Source: Lantana camara
Lineage: Eukaryota > Streptophyta > Magnoliopsida > Lamiales > Verbenaceae
Length of the DNA: 64,000 nt
Direction: 5' to 3'
Assembly (NCBI GenBank): GCA_037501455.1
Contig: CM074862.1
Coordinates: forward strand, 84,777,501 to 84,841,500
Positions 11,012 to 23,101 of this stretch are shown here, in pieces. The translations under genes were made by a program, and so were the position numbers. The notes under the pieces are model-generated. The model saw only the letters and a program-made list of their open reading frames with translations, searched no databases and was not told the DNA's origin. How positions within the stretch are numbered: position 1 is the first letter of the stretch; each line of letters starts with the position of its first letter.

Positions 11012-11629
11012 AGGATTTTCGTATATGAAAATAACTTGTTAATGCGTACGTAAAATTGTTTTCACACTAATTCTTCAATATATATGTTATAATAATAAAT
11101 CTGAAAGTCTTGAAATAAAAAAAATAAAATAAATTAAACGGATTATTTATTTTTTTAAATATCTAGTAGCAAAATATTGAATTCCCAAATCTAAGACCTC
11201 CATAACCCGGCCTAAGTGAGAGAAGATAAATTAGGTACTCAGTGGTCCGTTAAGGGAAATGTGTGCCTTCCATAAATTTATAAGGACCTCACCCTTAAAA
11301 TCCAATTCGAAATCAATTGAGCTATGCCCTGCGGGCTTTTCGGAATATCTAATATAATCATAGATTGCTTTGTGATAGAATTTTACAACAATTTTTGAGT
11401 GTTTTCTCATAAAAAAATATTGAACCATCATAATCTTTGGTTTTGGATCCATCATAATATATATGTGTGAATAAAATCATCTCAGTTTGTAACTATTTCA
11501 ATCAAATTAATACAACAAAAGTATAAATAACTTACAATTGTTACATAATTGGTAGGAATTTTAAGGTAATTTCAATAAGACAAACTAATAAAACAATAAT
11601 TATACTACTAATTTAACTGCCTATTGATC
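11012..11629. other. intergenic DNA left of the Tat element
   Basis: No supported feature. A 74-codon minus-strand frame (11231-11455) has no recognisable domain. This is the original host flank of the large nested insertion and continues at 39167. Confidence 0.4.
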
Positions 11630-11634
11630 CAATT

Positions 11635-12414
11635 TGACATGGCATAACATCGTGTGGCCACGTGGCACACCCCTGAGGAGCCACGTGGACCGTTCCGCCA
11701 GCTTGGACGGACCCGATCGACGTGTCGCTTCGCACGCCCCAGACCTATCCATCAGATCGTGACAAGCCTGCTAACGATCTGAAGAGTCCATTGACCTCGA
11801 TCTACGGGCGCCTCTTCTCGATCTACCGTCTACTTCCCTAAGGGAACCCAAACAGAATTGAGGAATCCGGTGGACAACATCGATCTGCAGATCGATTACA
11901 TACGTCACGGGACACCCGAATACTGTAAAGCACTCCTGTCGGGACATGCGTATCCTTCCCATTCCCTGGAACAGGCGTACTAAGGCTTATTAATGACCGT
12001 CAGTCCTTGCTTTTACCCAAAGGGGAAAGAAGGTACGAACAACCCGCCTCAAGCCGGTTCTATCGTCCGACATCCAGATCGGCGACTGGCAACGCCATTA
12101 ATGCACACCTACAGTACACGTATTACTGTGTTATTTGGCCATGGCTATAAATACTCACCCTTGGAACAGTAGTTGGTAAGCCTTTAATACGCATTCAATT
12201 GCATTTATTCACTTTCTAAAGAGCCCTATTACTGACTTGAGCGTCGGAGTGCCAAACTTGGGTATAACCCCAAGACCCCCAAGTTGGCTTCGAGCTCACG
12301 TTTGCTAGTGCTTTTAGGTCGATAAAGAACCCACTCAAATAAATTCTTGACTGATTGACCCAAATCTGACCCTCAGATCGTCCATCTCAGATCGACTGGA
12401 TTTGAGCCAGATCA
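11635..12414 (+). repeat. 5' LTR of the Tat element (780 bp)
   Basis: Begins TGACATGG and ends CAGATCA. A TATA box with CTATAAATACTC lies near 12144-12155. Two CCACGTGG palindromes (11658-11665 and 11681-11688), containing the G-box core CACGTG, lie near its start; the 3' LTR keeps only one because of a roughly 13-bp deletion. Confidence 0.92.
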
Positions 12415-12417
12415 GTT

Positions 12418-12434
12418 TGGCGCCGTCTGTGGGA
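12418..12434 (+). promoter_or_regulatory. primer-binding site of the Tat element
   Basis: TGGCGCCGTCTGTGGGA lies three bases after the 5' LTR, the position where a tRNA 3' end primes minus-strand DNA. The TGGCGCC start is shared with the Athila PBS at 24543, but the downstream bases differ, so a different tRNA is expected. Confidence 0.85.
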
Positions 12435-12487
12435 AACTTCTTTTCACATCGATCTAGATAAAAGCCCTTTCATACCTTCCTAAGACC

Positions 12488-14416
12488 ATGGTTAACACAA
12501 GAAACACCAACCGCGACGAGGACATGGAGGAGGTCGCCAAAGGCAGGCATAACTACAACGCGCCGCTTGGCAACATCTCCGCTGTCCCTCCGGTTGGGCC
12601 TAGCACCAACGTTCCCCAACTTCCGCCTGAGGCCACCCCCAAGATCACCGTCACCCAGGCGGACCTGGATGCCTTCCTCGACCAATGGCGGGTCGAGATC
12701 GAGCGCGCCCAGACGGAGGGCCGCGAACCTAGACGTCCCGAGCTACCAAGGGCCAGCCCAACCACCACCATCCCAAGCCCTGTGTTGGGCAACGCGCTGG
12801 GCCCCTCGCTCCAAGCATACGGGAACCCAGTTCCCTATGTCTTCCAGCCGCTCGACGAGCATCCCGCCCACATCATTTGGGGTTTTAGTCCCCAGATCGG
12901 AGCGGGCCAGGTCCAAGGGTTCGCTCCACCGCTACCTCCCCCCGCGATGAGCAAGGAGGTCCCGCGAGAGGGCCATAGGGAGTCTGATAACCCCAGCCGC
13001 AACAATCGCGGCAAGCGCGCGGTCGACGAAGACCACGAGGAGTTCGATGACCTCCGGACAAGGATTCCCGCTCGATCTGCGAGGGAGGAGGCGGCTCGGA
13101 TAGCCACAGCTCGGGTTGAAAACGAGCCTGATCGTCACGCGGACCCGCCACGGAGACGGGTCCAAGACTACCTGGGAGATCGAGGATCTCAGATCACCCA
13201 GAGGCAGGTCGACCTGAGAGAAGGACTGAACCGACGCCCTCTCCGTTATCGCAGCGATAGGGAGAAAGCCTCCCCCTTCTGCGAGGACATTCTCCGCACG
13301 ACCTGTGACGGAGATCGAATTCCGACAGGCTTGCCCATGTATAACGGGACCACAGATCCCGAAAAACATGTGACAGCCTTCGAAAACCGCATGTTGCTGC
13401 ACTCCCACCCACAATAAATCTGGGCCAAACTCTTCGTCACCACGTTGACAGGCCCAGCTCAGGACTGGTTCATCCGCTTGCCGCCGCGGTGCATAACGAC
13501 CTATAACCGGTTCGTAGATCGGTTCACGGCGCACTTCTCCTCAATGACCAGGGAGAAGCTCCCGCCCTCTTATCTCAACAGCATCTACCAGAGGGAGGGT
13601 GAGTCCTTGCGAGACTTCATGACTCGTTTTTCGAGGGAAGTAGTTCGGGTTGAAAACCCGACGATGGACACCCTGCTCTCTGTGGTCCATCGAGCTCTCC
13701 GCAACCGCCTATGGGCAGACGAGATCGTCAGGGCCGGACCACGCAACCTGACGGAGATACAGGACATCGCCCATGGCTTCATGCGCGTAGAGGAGATAGC
13801 CCTCGCGCACGGACCCCAGCCTCGATCTGTGCGGCAGGCTATCGGGTCAGGCTCGCCCCACAACCGGAAGGGGAACGAGCAGAAGAAAATCAAGGGGAAA
13901 GTCGACCCACCATCCCAGGTCGACCGACGAAACTATGTCCCCTTGACCAAGCCCATCGCCCAGATCTACGTGGTCATGGATCAGAGCCTACTGAAAAAAC
14001 CAAAGCCCATCCGGGAGGGACCAAAGGCTGAAAAGTCGGGAAAGTTCTGCGGCTACCATCAACAATGGGGCCACACCACCGCAGAATGCAACGCCCTCCA
14101 TGATGAGATCGAAAGACTCATCCAAGGAGGGCACTTGAAGGATTTTGTTCGAAAAATCGACCACTACTCTGAGAGGGCGGGACGACCTAATGACCGCGAC
14201 CGCTCCAGGTCGAGGACTCCCCCAAAAAGATCTGCAAAGCTGCCGTTGGAAAGAGCTGAAGACAATCCCCCCACCCACGGGAAGATCTATATGATAGCCG
14301 GGGGACACGAGGGCGGCGACTCCAATGCAGCTCGAAAGAGGAACATCAAGCGCGCGGCTCGAGAGTTCAACTGTCCACATGAAGAGGTCTTCCAGATCAA
14401 TCAGGGTAGAGAGTAG
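12488..14416 (+). pseudogene. Tat gag, broken by a stop
   Basis: Gag of the Tat element, which forms the virus-like particle. The start ATG at 12488 opens a Pro/Arg-rich N-terminal region. Codons run in one frame to 14416 but are interrupted by a TAA at 13415-13417, so only 309 residues can be made before the break. The central retrotransposon-gag domain lies downstream (GPAQDWF near 13452, SLRDFMTRFSREV near 13606). A zinc-knuckle-like segment FCGYHQQWGHTTAEC near 14045-14089 has the CxxH, GH, C spacing usual for Tat gag. The frame ends in TAG at 14414, with another TAG three codons on, before the protease in the same frame. Confidence 0.88.
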
Positions 14417-14436
14417 GAAAGGTAGGAGGTTAGTTT

Positions 14437-17400
14437 TAGTGAGAGTGATAGCCGCCCAGGCCCCCATCGGGATGGCGAGGCGCCTAGTTGTCCGATGGTG
14501 GTGATCTTAGGCGTGGCTAATTATGATGTAACCAAATGCCTAGTTGATAATGGAAGCAGCTCGAACATTATCCCCTTAATCGACTCTTGTTAAAATAAAA
14601 TTGCATAATCTAAAACTCGATCCGATTCGAACACCGCTCTCAGGGTTCGGGGGATCGAAAGTTATCCCATTAGGGCGCATCCGACTACTCACCTCGATGG
14701 GAACGTCCCCCAAGAGGGTGACCCAGGAGGTTGAGTACGTCATCGTCAACATGCCCCTAGCATATAACATGATCTTCGGCCGACCTGGCCTCATACAGTT
14801 CAAGGCGATCATCTCGACGTATCACCAGAAGCTGAAAATGCCCACCCCAAACGGGGTCGGAGAGGTGACTTGCGATGTCATGGACAGTTGGGCCTGCTAC
14901 GCAATCGTTCTGAAAAAGCCTTTCGGAAAAGAGGTGGTTGGAGATCTCGACTTCAGACCTATGCCGATGGGGAGATCGAGCTTCCCGTGAAAGAGAGCGA
15001 GGCCGAGAGGTCCCCTACGGCTCGAAAAAGGAAGGCTAGCGAGCGGCTCGAACCTGCGGAAGAGCTTAAGGAAATTGCCCTTGTCCCCGGAGATAGTAAC
15101 AAGACCACCAAGATTGGGGCGAACATGCACCCCCAACATGAGATCATGATGATAGAATTCTTGAGGGACAACTCTGACATTTTCGCTTGGGCAGCCAAAG
15201 ATCTGATTGGTGTCGACCTGAAGGTGATCTGCCACCGGCTCGGGATCAATCCGTCAGTCAAGCCCATAAAACAAAAGTTGAGACCGCAGAGCCGGGCAAG
15301 GAATGATATAATCGAGGCAAGGTGAATAAACTCCTCGACGCGGGATACGTTACTCCAGCTCAATACGTTGACTGGTTGTGCAACGTAGTCCTCGTGCAAA
15401 AAACAGGCGGGAAGTGGAGGATGTGCAATGATTTCACCGACCTCAACAAAGCTTGCCCAAAAGATCCGTATCCGTTGCCACGTATTGATCAGCTCGTCGA
15501 CTCGACAGCTGGGTGCGAGATGCTCAGCATGATGGACGCCTTCCAAGGTTATTACCAGATCTCCATGGCCCCCGAAGATAAAAAACACACAGCCTTTATC
15601 GTGGTAAAAGGAATATATTGTTTCAAAGTCATGCCCTTCGGGTTAAAGAATGCAGGTGCCACATACCAAAGGCTGGTGAACTTGATGTTCAAAGACGAGA
15701 TCGGGAATACGATGGAAGTCTACGTGGACGACATGATCGTAAAGAGCCACTGGGCCTACCATCATTTAGATCACCTGCGCAGATCGTTCGAGATCTTGCG
15801 GCAATACGGGATGAAGCTCAATCCTGATAAGTGTACGTTCGGGGTCGAAGGAGGGAAGTTTCTGGGGTACATGGTGAGCCAGCGAGGGATCGAGGCCAAT
15901 CCCACGAAGATCAAAGCTATCCAGATCATACCTCGACCTCGATGCATCAACCAGGTGCAATCCCTCGTAGCCGGATAATCTCTCTCAACAGATTCATATC
16001 GCGATCGTCCGAGCGCAACCTCCCGTTCTTCAAAATCTTGAGAAATCTGAAGAAGTTCGAATGAAACGAGGAATGCGACCGAGCGTCGAGCAACTGAAAG
16101 AATACTTGGCGTCTCCCCCATTGCTGGCAAAGCCAAATGAGGGTGAGACCTTATACCTCTACCTATCCCTTTCTAACGAAACCTTCAGCTCAGTCTTGGT
16201 CGCCGTTCGAGATCGAAAACATCTACCGATCTACTACCTGAACAAGATCCTGCACGGAGCAGAGCGGAATTATCTCGAGATCGAGAAATTCGTGTTCGTT
16301 CTCACACACGCAGCTCGGAAGCTACGTCCGTACTTTCAAGCTCACCCCATAATCGTCTTAACGGATCAACCACTTAGGCAGGTCTTGTCCAAACCCGATG
16401 TGTCGGGTTGAATGATGAAATGGGCGGTCGAGTTGAGTCAGCACGACATCACCTACCAACCTCGAGCCGCCCAACAAGCTCAAGTTCTGGCTGACTTTCT
16501 AATCGAAAAGAACATCAGCTCGATGGAGATCGTCCGTACCCCGCCGAGCTGGACCATGTACACAGATGACTCATCGACCTCTCAAGGAGGGGAAGTGGGC
16601 ATATCCCTTACAAGCTCAGATGGACTCTAGTTCGATTTCGCCATTAAACTCGATTTTAAAGTAACAAACAACGAGGCTAAGTACGAAACACTTGTGGCAG
16701 GACTAAGGTATGCCATGGAGAACCAGACCGACAGGTTAGCCGTAGTAACTGACTCCCAGCTCGTCGCCGGCCAAGTCAACGGCACATACGAAGCTCGGGA
16801 AGAATCCATGGCAGCGTATCTCAAGATGGTGAAAGAGTTGACCTCGAAGTTGAATGAGTTCAAAATCGAACAGGTCCCCCACGAAGAGAACAGTCGAGAT
16901 GATGCCCTATCAAAGCTGGCAAACGGGTTCCAAGGAACAAAAGATGCGACCATCTCGTTCATGGTCTCGGGGGGCCGGGCGATCGACGAAGGAAAGGTCG
17001 AGATCGCCACCATCGATCCACCGGAGCCTTGCTGGATGGACGATCTGATCGCTTACCTCAAAGACGGGCTTTTGCCCCAAAATCGAACTGAGGCCCGGAG
17101 AATAAAATATCGATCTCTGCTCTATATGATAGATCGCGAAGGCAGGTTGTTCAAAAAATCCTTCACTGGTCCACCTCTAAGGTGCCTACGGCCTAGTAAA
17201 GCCCAATACGTCCTGGAAGAAGTCTATGAGGGATGCTGCGGAAACCATTCCGGAGGTCGAGCTCTAGCTCGAAAGATCTTAAGGAGTGGGTATTTTTGGC
17301 CGACTATGGTGTGGGATGCGAAGATCCACTCTAGGAAATGCCCCAAGTGCCAAAAGCACGGCAACCTGATCCACACTCACCCGGCATCCGTGATACCGAT

Positions 17401-18261
17401 CGATGTCTGTTGGCCCTTCGACCAATGGGGAATCGACATCATTGGTCCCTTCCCCTTGGCACCTAGGCAGAAAAGGTTTTCCATAGTATGCGTCGAGTAC
17501 TTCTCAAAGTGGGTTGAGGCCGAGGCGGTTCCCAAAATTACCGATGCAGTGATAAGAAACTTCCTCTGGAAAAATATAATCTGTCGTTTTAGGGTTCCGA
17601 GGGTACTCATCTGTGACAATGGTCCTCAATTTCGATCTAAGAATACTAAGAGCTATTGTCGAGACCTCGGGATCGACCTCAGATTCACTATTGTCGGCCA
17701 TCCACAAGCAAATGGTCAAGCTGAAGTCACCAACCGGATCATTATTCAGAATCTCAAGACCCGCCTAGACGCAAAGCTGGGACCGTGGGCGGACGAGCTC
17801 GACGGCGTACTATGGGCTTATCGAACTACCCTGCGGACAGCCACGGGACAGACCCCATACTCTTGGTTTACGGATCCGAAGCCGTAATCCCATCGGAACT
17901 GTTACACGAAACCGCTCGTATATCGCAATACTAGCCCGACAAGAATACTGAGATCAGAGCTGAAGATCTAGATGTGATTGAAGAAAGCATGGAACATGCC
18001 TATCGGAAGCTCAAACAGTACAAGGCAGCAGCGGCTCGATCATACAACAAGCACGTGAAGCCCAGATCGTTTCAGATCGGCGACCTAGTGTTAAAGAAGA
18101 TCGAGGTCTTGCAGCATGTCGAAAAACTTGAGCCTAACTGGGAAGGACCCTATCTCGTCACGAAGATCGGGAAAAACATGGCCTACCGGCTTGAAAACAT
18201 GGCCGGGGAACCACTACCCAGACCTTGGAATGCGCATAATCTGAAGAAGTTTTACACTTAG
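14437..18261 (+). pseudogene. Tat pol remnant: protease, RT, RNase H, second RNase H, integrase
   Basis: Domains in order: aspartic protease (LVDNGSSSNII near 14539-14571, with DN where DT or DS is usual), reverse transcriptase (about 15100-15970, YVDDM at 15721-15735), the RT-linked RNase H (about 16060-16410), a second RNase H-like domain diagnostic of Tat (WTMYTDDSS near 16552), then integrase with an HHCC zinc module (about 17240-17360) and DDE core (GIDIIGPF near 17428, CDNGPQF near 17612, QAEVTNR near 17718) and a C-terminal chromatin/core-binding region to 18261. Lesions I can place: frameshifts near 14590, 14970, 15322, 15970, 16055 and between 17885 and 17974, and in-frame stops at 16409, 16628 and 17885. 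Long open stretches survive between them. Confidence 0.88.
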
Positions 18262-19141
18262 TTCCCCAGTTGTTCCAAGAAATTGTAATGTTCACAGAGA
18301 TCGAATTCGACTGAGAATCGACCTCTTTATTAATGAATTGTTTCAGTATTCAATCAAATGACCCATAGTTGTGTTTTAACTTGTGAATAAAAGTGCTCAT
18401 TCGACCTAAGGTCATAAGTCGAGGAGGGAGCAAGCCCTACCCCCTCCCTCCCCCCTCCCCCCCGCCCCGGCGCCCGCATTTAATGTTTTCAAATCCGCTA
18501 GGAATCGAGATCCAATGAGGTCGTCCAACGACCCAAAGAGATCCGAAAAAATCCTAGCACACTCAATCCAGAGATCCGAAGAGACCGATTTAGGTCCAAT
18601 GAGATCCAGAGATTTCCTAAAATCTAATGATCCAAGGACCTTAGAGAGATCGACTTAGATCCTATGGGACTCGGAGATCGGCACGAAAATTAATCCTAAC
18701 GTATTTAATGCTTTTAAATCAATGTTACAGATTGAGATCCAATGAGGTCGTTTTTAGACCGAGAGAGATCCTAAAAACCCTAATCTTCTCAAACCACTAT
18801 TATAGATCGAAATCCAACGAGGTCCCCTAAAGGCCCAAAGCGATCCAAAGATATAAACCTTAAAACTCCAATAGGATCGCCACCGATCCATGGAGAACGT
18901 CAAACATTAATAATCCCTCTCTTAAATAATTCGATCAGGAAACAAAAGATCCGATGAGGTCGACTTTGGACCCAAAGAGATCATAAAAATCCTAACACCC
19001 GTAAAATCTAAGATCAAGAATCTACGCACCCTTAAAGAGATCGACATTCGATCCAACAGGGGTGACGGATAAATGATTCTTTGGTTCAGGAAACTCAGCG
19101 AGGTCGTAGTCAAGATCCGAGATCGACGGAAACACAAACGA
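18262..19141 (+). repeat. Tat spacer with degenerate repeats
   Basis: Non-coding sequence between integrase and the antisense gene. A C-rich run at 18437-18475 is followed by diverged repeats of a word like GAGATCCAATGAGGTCG (near 18507, 18733, 18809 and 18945), each followed 20-30 bases later by CCAAAGAGATCCRAAAAAATCCT-like sequence. Spacing is irregular (roughly 76 to 226 bp), so these are old tandem duplications. Tat elements are known to carry tandem repeats here, and these sometimes seed satellites. Confidence 0.6.
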
Positions 19142-19614
19142 TGTAGCTCCCCAATTTCCGAAAGTTCAGGTAAGCACGCCACGAGCGGGTCTTCGGGGAG
19201 TTGGGGGAATTTAATTTAATCATCTCATTCAATTATTTACAACCTTCATCATATTATATATATTACATCTCTATGCATTTATATAAATTGTTATTAATGT
19301 GAGTTATATGAACTAAGTGATATATATGATCTAATTGTAATAAATGGCCTTAATTGCTCTTTTATGTAAATTCATGGACTTAATTGCATTTCATGACTTG
19401 GGAGGTTATATGAAAATTGTGTAGAGATAGAACTCATTTACATACATTTAAATTATAGAGGGACTTGGTTGCAAATTATGGTGAGTCATAGGAGTTAGTG
19501 GAAGACTTTTGTATATATCTATACATTACATACATAATATATCATATTACATATATCTCTCCCAAATACATTTCATTTTATTTCATAAAAAACCTCACAC
19601 ACACACACACTAAT

Positions 19615-22559
19615 TGTGACGCCCCGAGTTTTCACACGTGCAGGTAAGTGTTATGTGCGTATTTATATTTAATTATATGATTTTATATTTTGAGTTGTTA
19701 ATTGAATTCGTTATAATTTGATTATTTGTTTAAAATTTCTTTTGATTGTCTATGTGAGCTATGAATATATGATCGGATTTGTGAAAATGTGAATTTTGTG
19801 ATTATGGTGCTAATTGAATGAAATTACGTGTTTCGTGTAATCCGTGGACTTAATTGTAATGTATTTGAATGTTTTGGACTTAATTGGAAATTGAGTTTGG
19901 GCTTAGTTGTTACTTTTTGAAAGTTCAGGGACCTATTCGTATAATAGGCAACCCTGAACGGTTTTCGCGATATCTTGAGCTCCGGACCTCGAAATCGAGA
20001 TCCGTAACCGGCGTTGAACTTGTTTCGACGTTACCTATCCTTTGAACTTGACCTTGTATCTTTTCGGTATCATTTAAGCCTTCGACAATGAACCGTTTCA
20101 TAGCCTCGACCTATTACTTGCTTGAACCTTTTCTTAAACGAACCGGACTTGGACCAACCCGTACCCTACCCATTTCTCCACTAGATATCAACATTTCCTA
20201 CCCTTTTCTTCCCATTTTTGATCGATCAAAATCAGCCAAGGCAAGAGCAAGGAAGAGATCGCCAAGAAACCCTCCATTTTGACCATCCAAGTTTTGAGCT
20301 CAAGCTTAATCAATCCTCCATCTTCTTCTAAGGTAATTGGTGATTTGTAACCTCCATCTCCTCCTCTATATTTTCATCTATTTGAGGCTTGATAGAAGTT
20401 GGGGTTTCTTGTGTTTGAATGTATGAGCATGAAGTGAGGGTTTGGTTTGATCCTTGGTTTTCATGGTTTGAATTGAGATTTGGTGCTTGATAAATGATTC
20501 TTGTAAGCTTTCCATCATTCCTACATGTTTAAATTTAAGGTTTGTTGAGAAGGGCATGAGTTGCCATTGGAGGAGCTTCAAGCTCCATGTTTGTTGATCA
20601 TGTGTATTGATGATATTTTGGGCCATTTAAAGCATGTATTTTTGTGTTTTTACTTGAGTTGCATGTTGTATATGAATAATATGGATTAAAAGCATGTCTA
20701 TATGTGGTTTGAGAGCTTCTTGGTGGCTGCCCTGTTTTCCTTAAGCTTTTCCTTCGCGTAACAGAGCTGATGCTCTGTTATTTCTTTCAAAACGATGAGC
20801 TGACACGGCCGTGTCAACTTTACACTGAAAATGGACACGGCCGTGTTGGGCTCTCGACTTTGTTTTTTTTTTCTGATTTTAACCTCGGACACGGCCGTGT
20901 CCAAATCCTTTGAAAATGTAACACGGCCGTGTCAAGCCCTCGACTTTGAATTTTCTGATTTTTAAACCTCGGACACGGCCGTGTCCATTTCCCTTTGAAA
21001 CTCAACATGGCCGTGTCATTTGAATTGGCAGCCTTGAGAAGTCTCTTTTCTTGCTTGGTTTGCATACGTGGCTCGTATTTGTGGGTTATATTGAACGTGA
21101 CTTCAATTAAGCTATGTTCATGATTGTTATATAATGCAAGAATGCAAGCATGAAAGTTATGATCGGTTATATGTTTCAAGACATTAATAGTGCACACGAA
21201 CATGTCCATTATATTTGTTTATGTGTTCACAGCATAAGCATGGCATTGCCGAGCGTCTTAATTGGTCATTAGAGTCTCACTCACTTGTTTTGCACATATT
21301 TTGATTCCTTTGGAGACGAGGCCGGTCAGTGAGGCTCGTGTGTTCTTCTTTTGCCGTTCGAGGTGGATTTTTCTTCTACTTAGCTATATGACCCTATAAA
21401 TACCTTAACGTGGAAAGTTTTCGACCAAATGTATATGTATATATAGAGTCATTTTCAAGGAGTAAATGTTTGCAACGTAAAGCCTTAATTTCTAAATCCT
21501 ACCAAATGTTTTGGCGAGAAAAGAAAGAATGAATGTTATGCACGAATGGGGCCCAGGGACTTAGTGTGAGCGGCTATCCAGGGAGGCATGGGCCGACGGT
21601 GATCCCTCACATTAGTTCCACCAATGTACGGCGTAACCGGACCTCGTTAGGAGTTAGCGAGGAATGGACGCTGAGCGCCATCTGGGGTGGCATGTAACCC
21701 CTTTTGGTCAATGAATGGGTGGTCGGGTCTTGCAAGCCCGTCACCAAACCGGAGGAAGAAGGTGTAAATGTTAATGAATGTGCACACAAGATTGAAATGC
21801 ATGAACAGAATGAATGAAAGAATGTTTAAATGTTTTACACAAGGTGTTGGTTGGAGATAATGCACGCCCACTCGCCGGGCTAATAATGACCTAATGTTAA
21901 TGATTCGTTATAATCCCTTTTGATGATTGTTCTTCACCCACTTGGGGAAATTCTTTAAAACCTCACTTGGGATTATAGCTTGCATGTGATTGTTTAATTA
22001 TCGTCTTATATACTATGTATACCCTGTTTTATACCCACCAGTCCCCTTTGGACTGAACCCGTTTGGTTTTCAGTTGCTTTGTGCAGGTGTCAGGGGAGCT
22101 AGGTGGGAATACGAGTCGTAGGTCTTGCATTCGCTTCTAGCTCTAGTGTTTTGGTGTTGCACTTGCATACTCGTACTTTTGGTTATTGTATATGGATATT
22201 GTTTTGAGCCGTGATGGCATACGAATATTAAATTGGAGAGTAATGGTATTGAATTTTAACTTTCGTGAATTTAATTGTTGGTACTTAGAGCATAGAGCTC
22301 AATATATGGAGTAACTGTTGGTACCTAGAGCATATAGCTCAATCTATGATTTATGAATTGTTGCTTCCGCTTTTCTGTTATTCTGCTACTTTGATTGTTG
22401 AGGTTGTTGGGGTTTAAGTGATAGGCTAGTCTCGCCTGGCTTAGATGTGTGTGTGTGTGTCCCCGTTCGCCGTGATTTGGCTCGGGTATGGATCGTCCAT
22501 TTCATATACGGGCCGGGTCATGGTGCGGGGGATGTGGTACCTCGCGCTCGGGTGCTACA
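19615..22559 (+). mobile_element. LTR-B: solo LTR of the same family inside LTR-A
   Basis: Starts TGTGACGCCCCGAG and ends GCGCTCGGGTGCTACA. A perfect 5-bp duplication CTAAT flanks it at 19610-19614 and 22560-22564. Just before the end it carries GTGCGGGGGATGTGG, shared with LTR-A (34988) and, inverted, with the fragment at 62649. It contains the ACACGGCCGTGT palindrome array at 20802-21017. Frames inside it are short and unconvincing. Confidence 0.88.
20802..21017. repeat. paired-palindrome array in LTR-B
   Basis: Six copies of a 14-bp palindrome, GACACGGCCGTGTC or one-to-two-base variants, start at 20802, 20834, 20888, 20920, 20972 and 21004. Intervals are 32, 54, 32, 52 and 32 bp, so the copies form three pairs with exactly 32 bp within each pair. 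The intervening sequence is also repeated (a CTCGACTTTG...TTTTCTGATTTT block), showing an approximately 85-bp tandem duplication of the pair. Confidence 0.93.
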
Positions 22560-23069
22560 CTAATACACGATCGAAACACCATAGGAAGAGAAGGAGGAGA
22601 TTTCATCCATTTTCAAGCTATAAATCAAGGAAGATAATTTGTATAAGTGGAAGCATCATACTCATCTCATCATTCCATTCCTTCTTCTTTCATTTCAAGG
22701 TAAAAAAATTGATGATTTGGTTGATCTCTTGAATGTTATATGTGTAGGGTTTGATGGATATTTGATGATTTTTAGTGTGCAAATGATTAGAAGCATGTTT
22801 AGGGCCTTATATTCCAAAGCTTGCATGAAAACATGAAGTTGTATGAAAGTTGGATGATATGAGAAAATATGGTGTTTGCTTTGATGATTCCTTGATGATT
22901 GATGCATATTTGATGGTTGGTTTGGTGCCTAATTGAGATATATGAGCTATATACTTGATATATGATAGTTTTGGGTTAGTTAATTGCATTGATTTGGTGT
23001 TGGAATGGCTTGGGAGCCAAATCCCGTGCCTATACCCTGTTTTTCCCCTGTTTTTCGCCCAGATTGCTT

Positions 23070-23085
23070 CCAAATGGGCGTTTGG
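23070..23085. repeat. first LTR-A palindrome, separated from its partner by Athila
   Basis: CCAAATGGGCGTTTGG is a 16-bp imperfect palindrome. Its partner CCAAACGCCCGTGTGA lies at 33196, directly after the Athila target duplication. With Athila removed the two start exactly 32 bp apart. Confidence 0.85.
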
Positions 23086-23101
23086 TCCCTTAGTTATTTT
23101 A

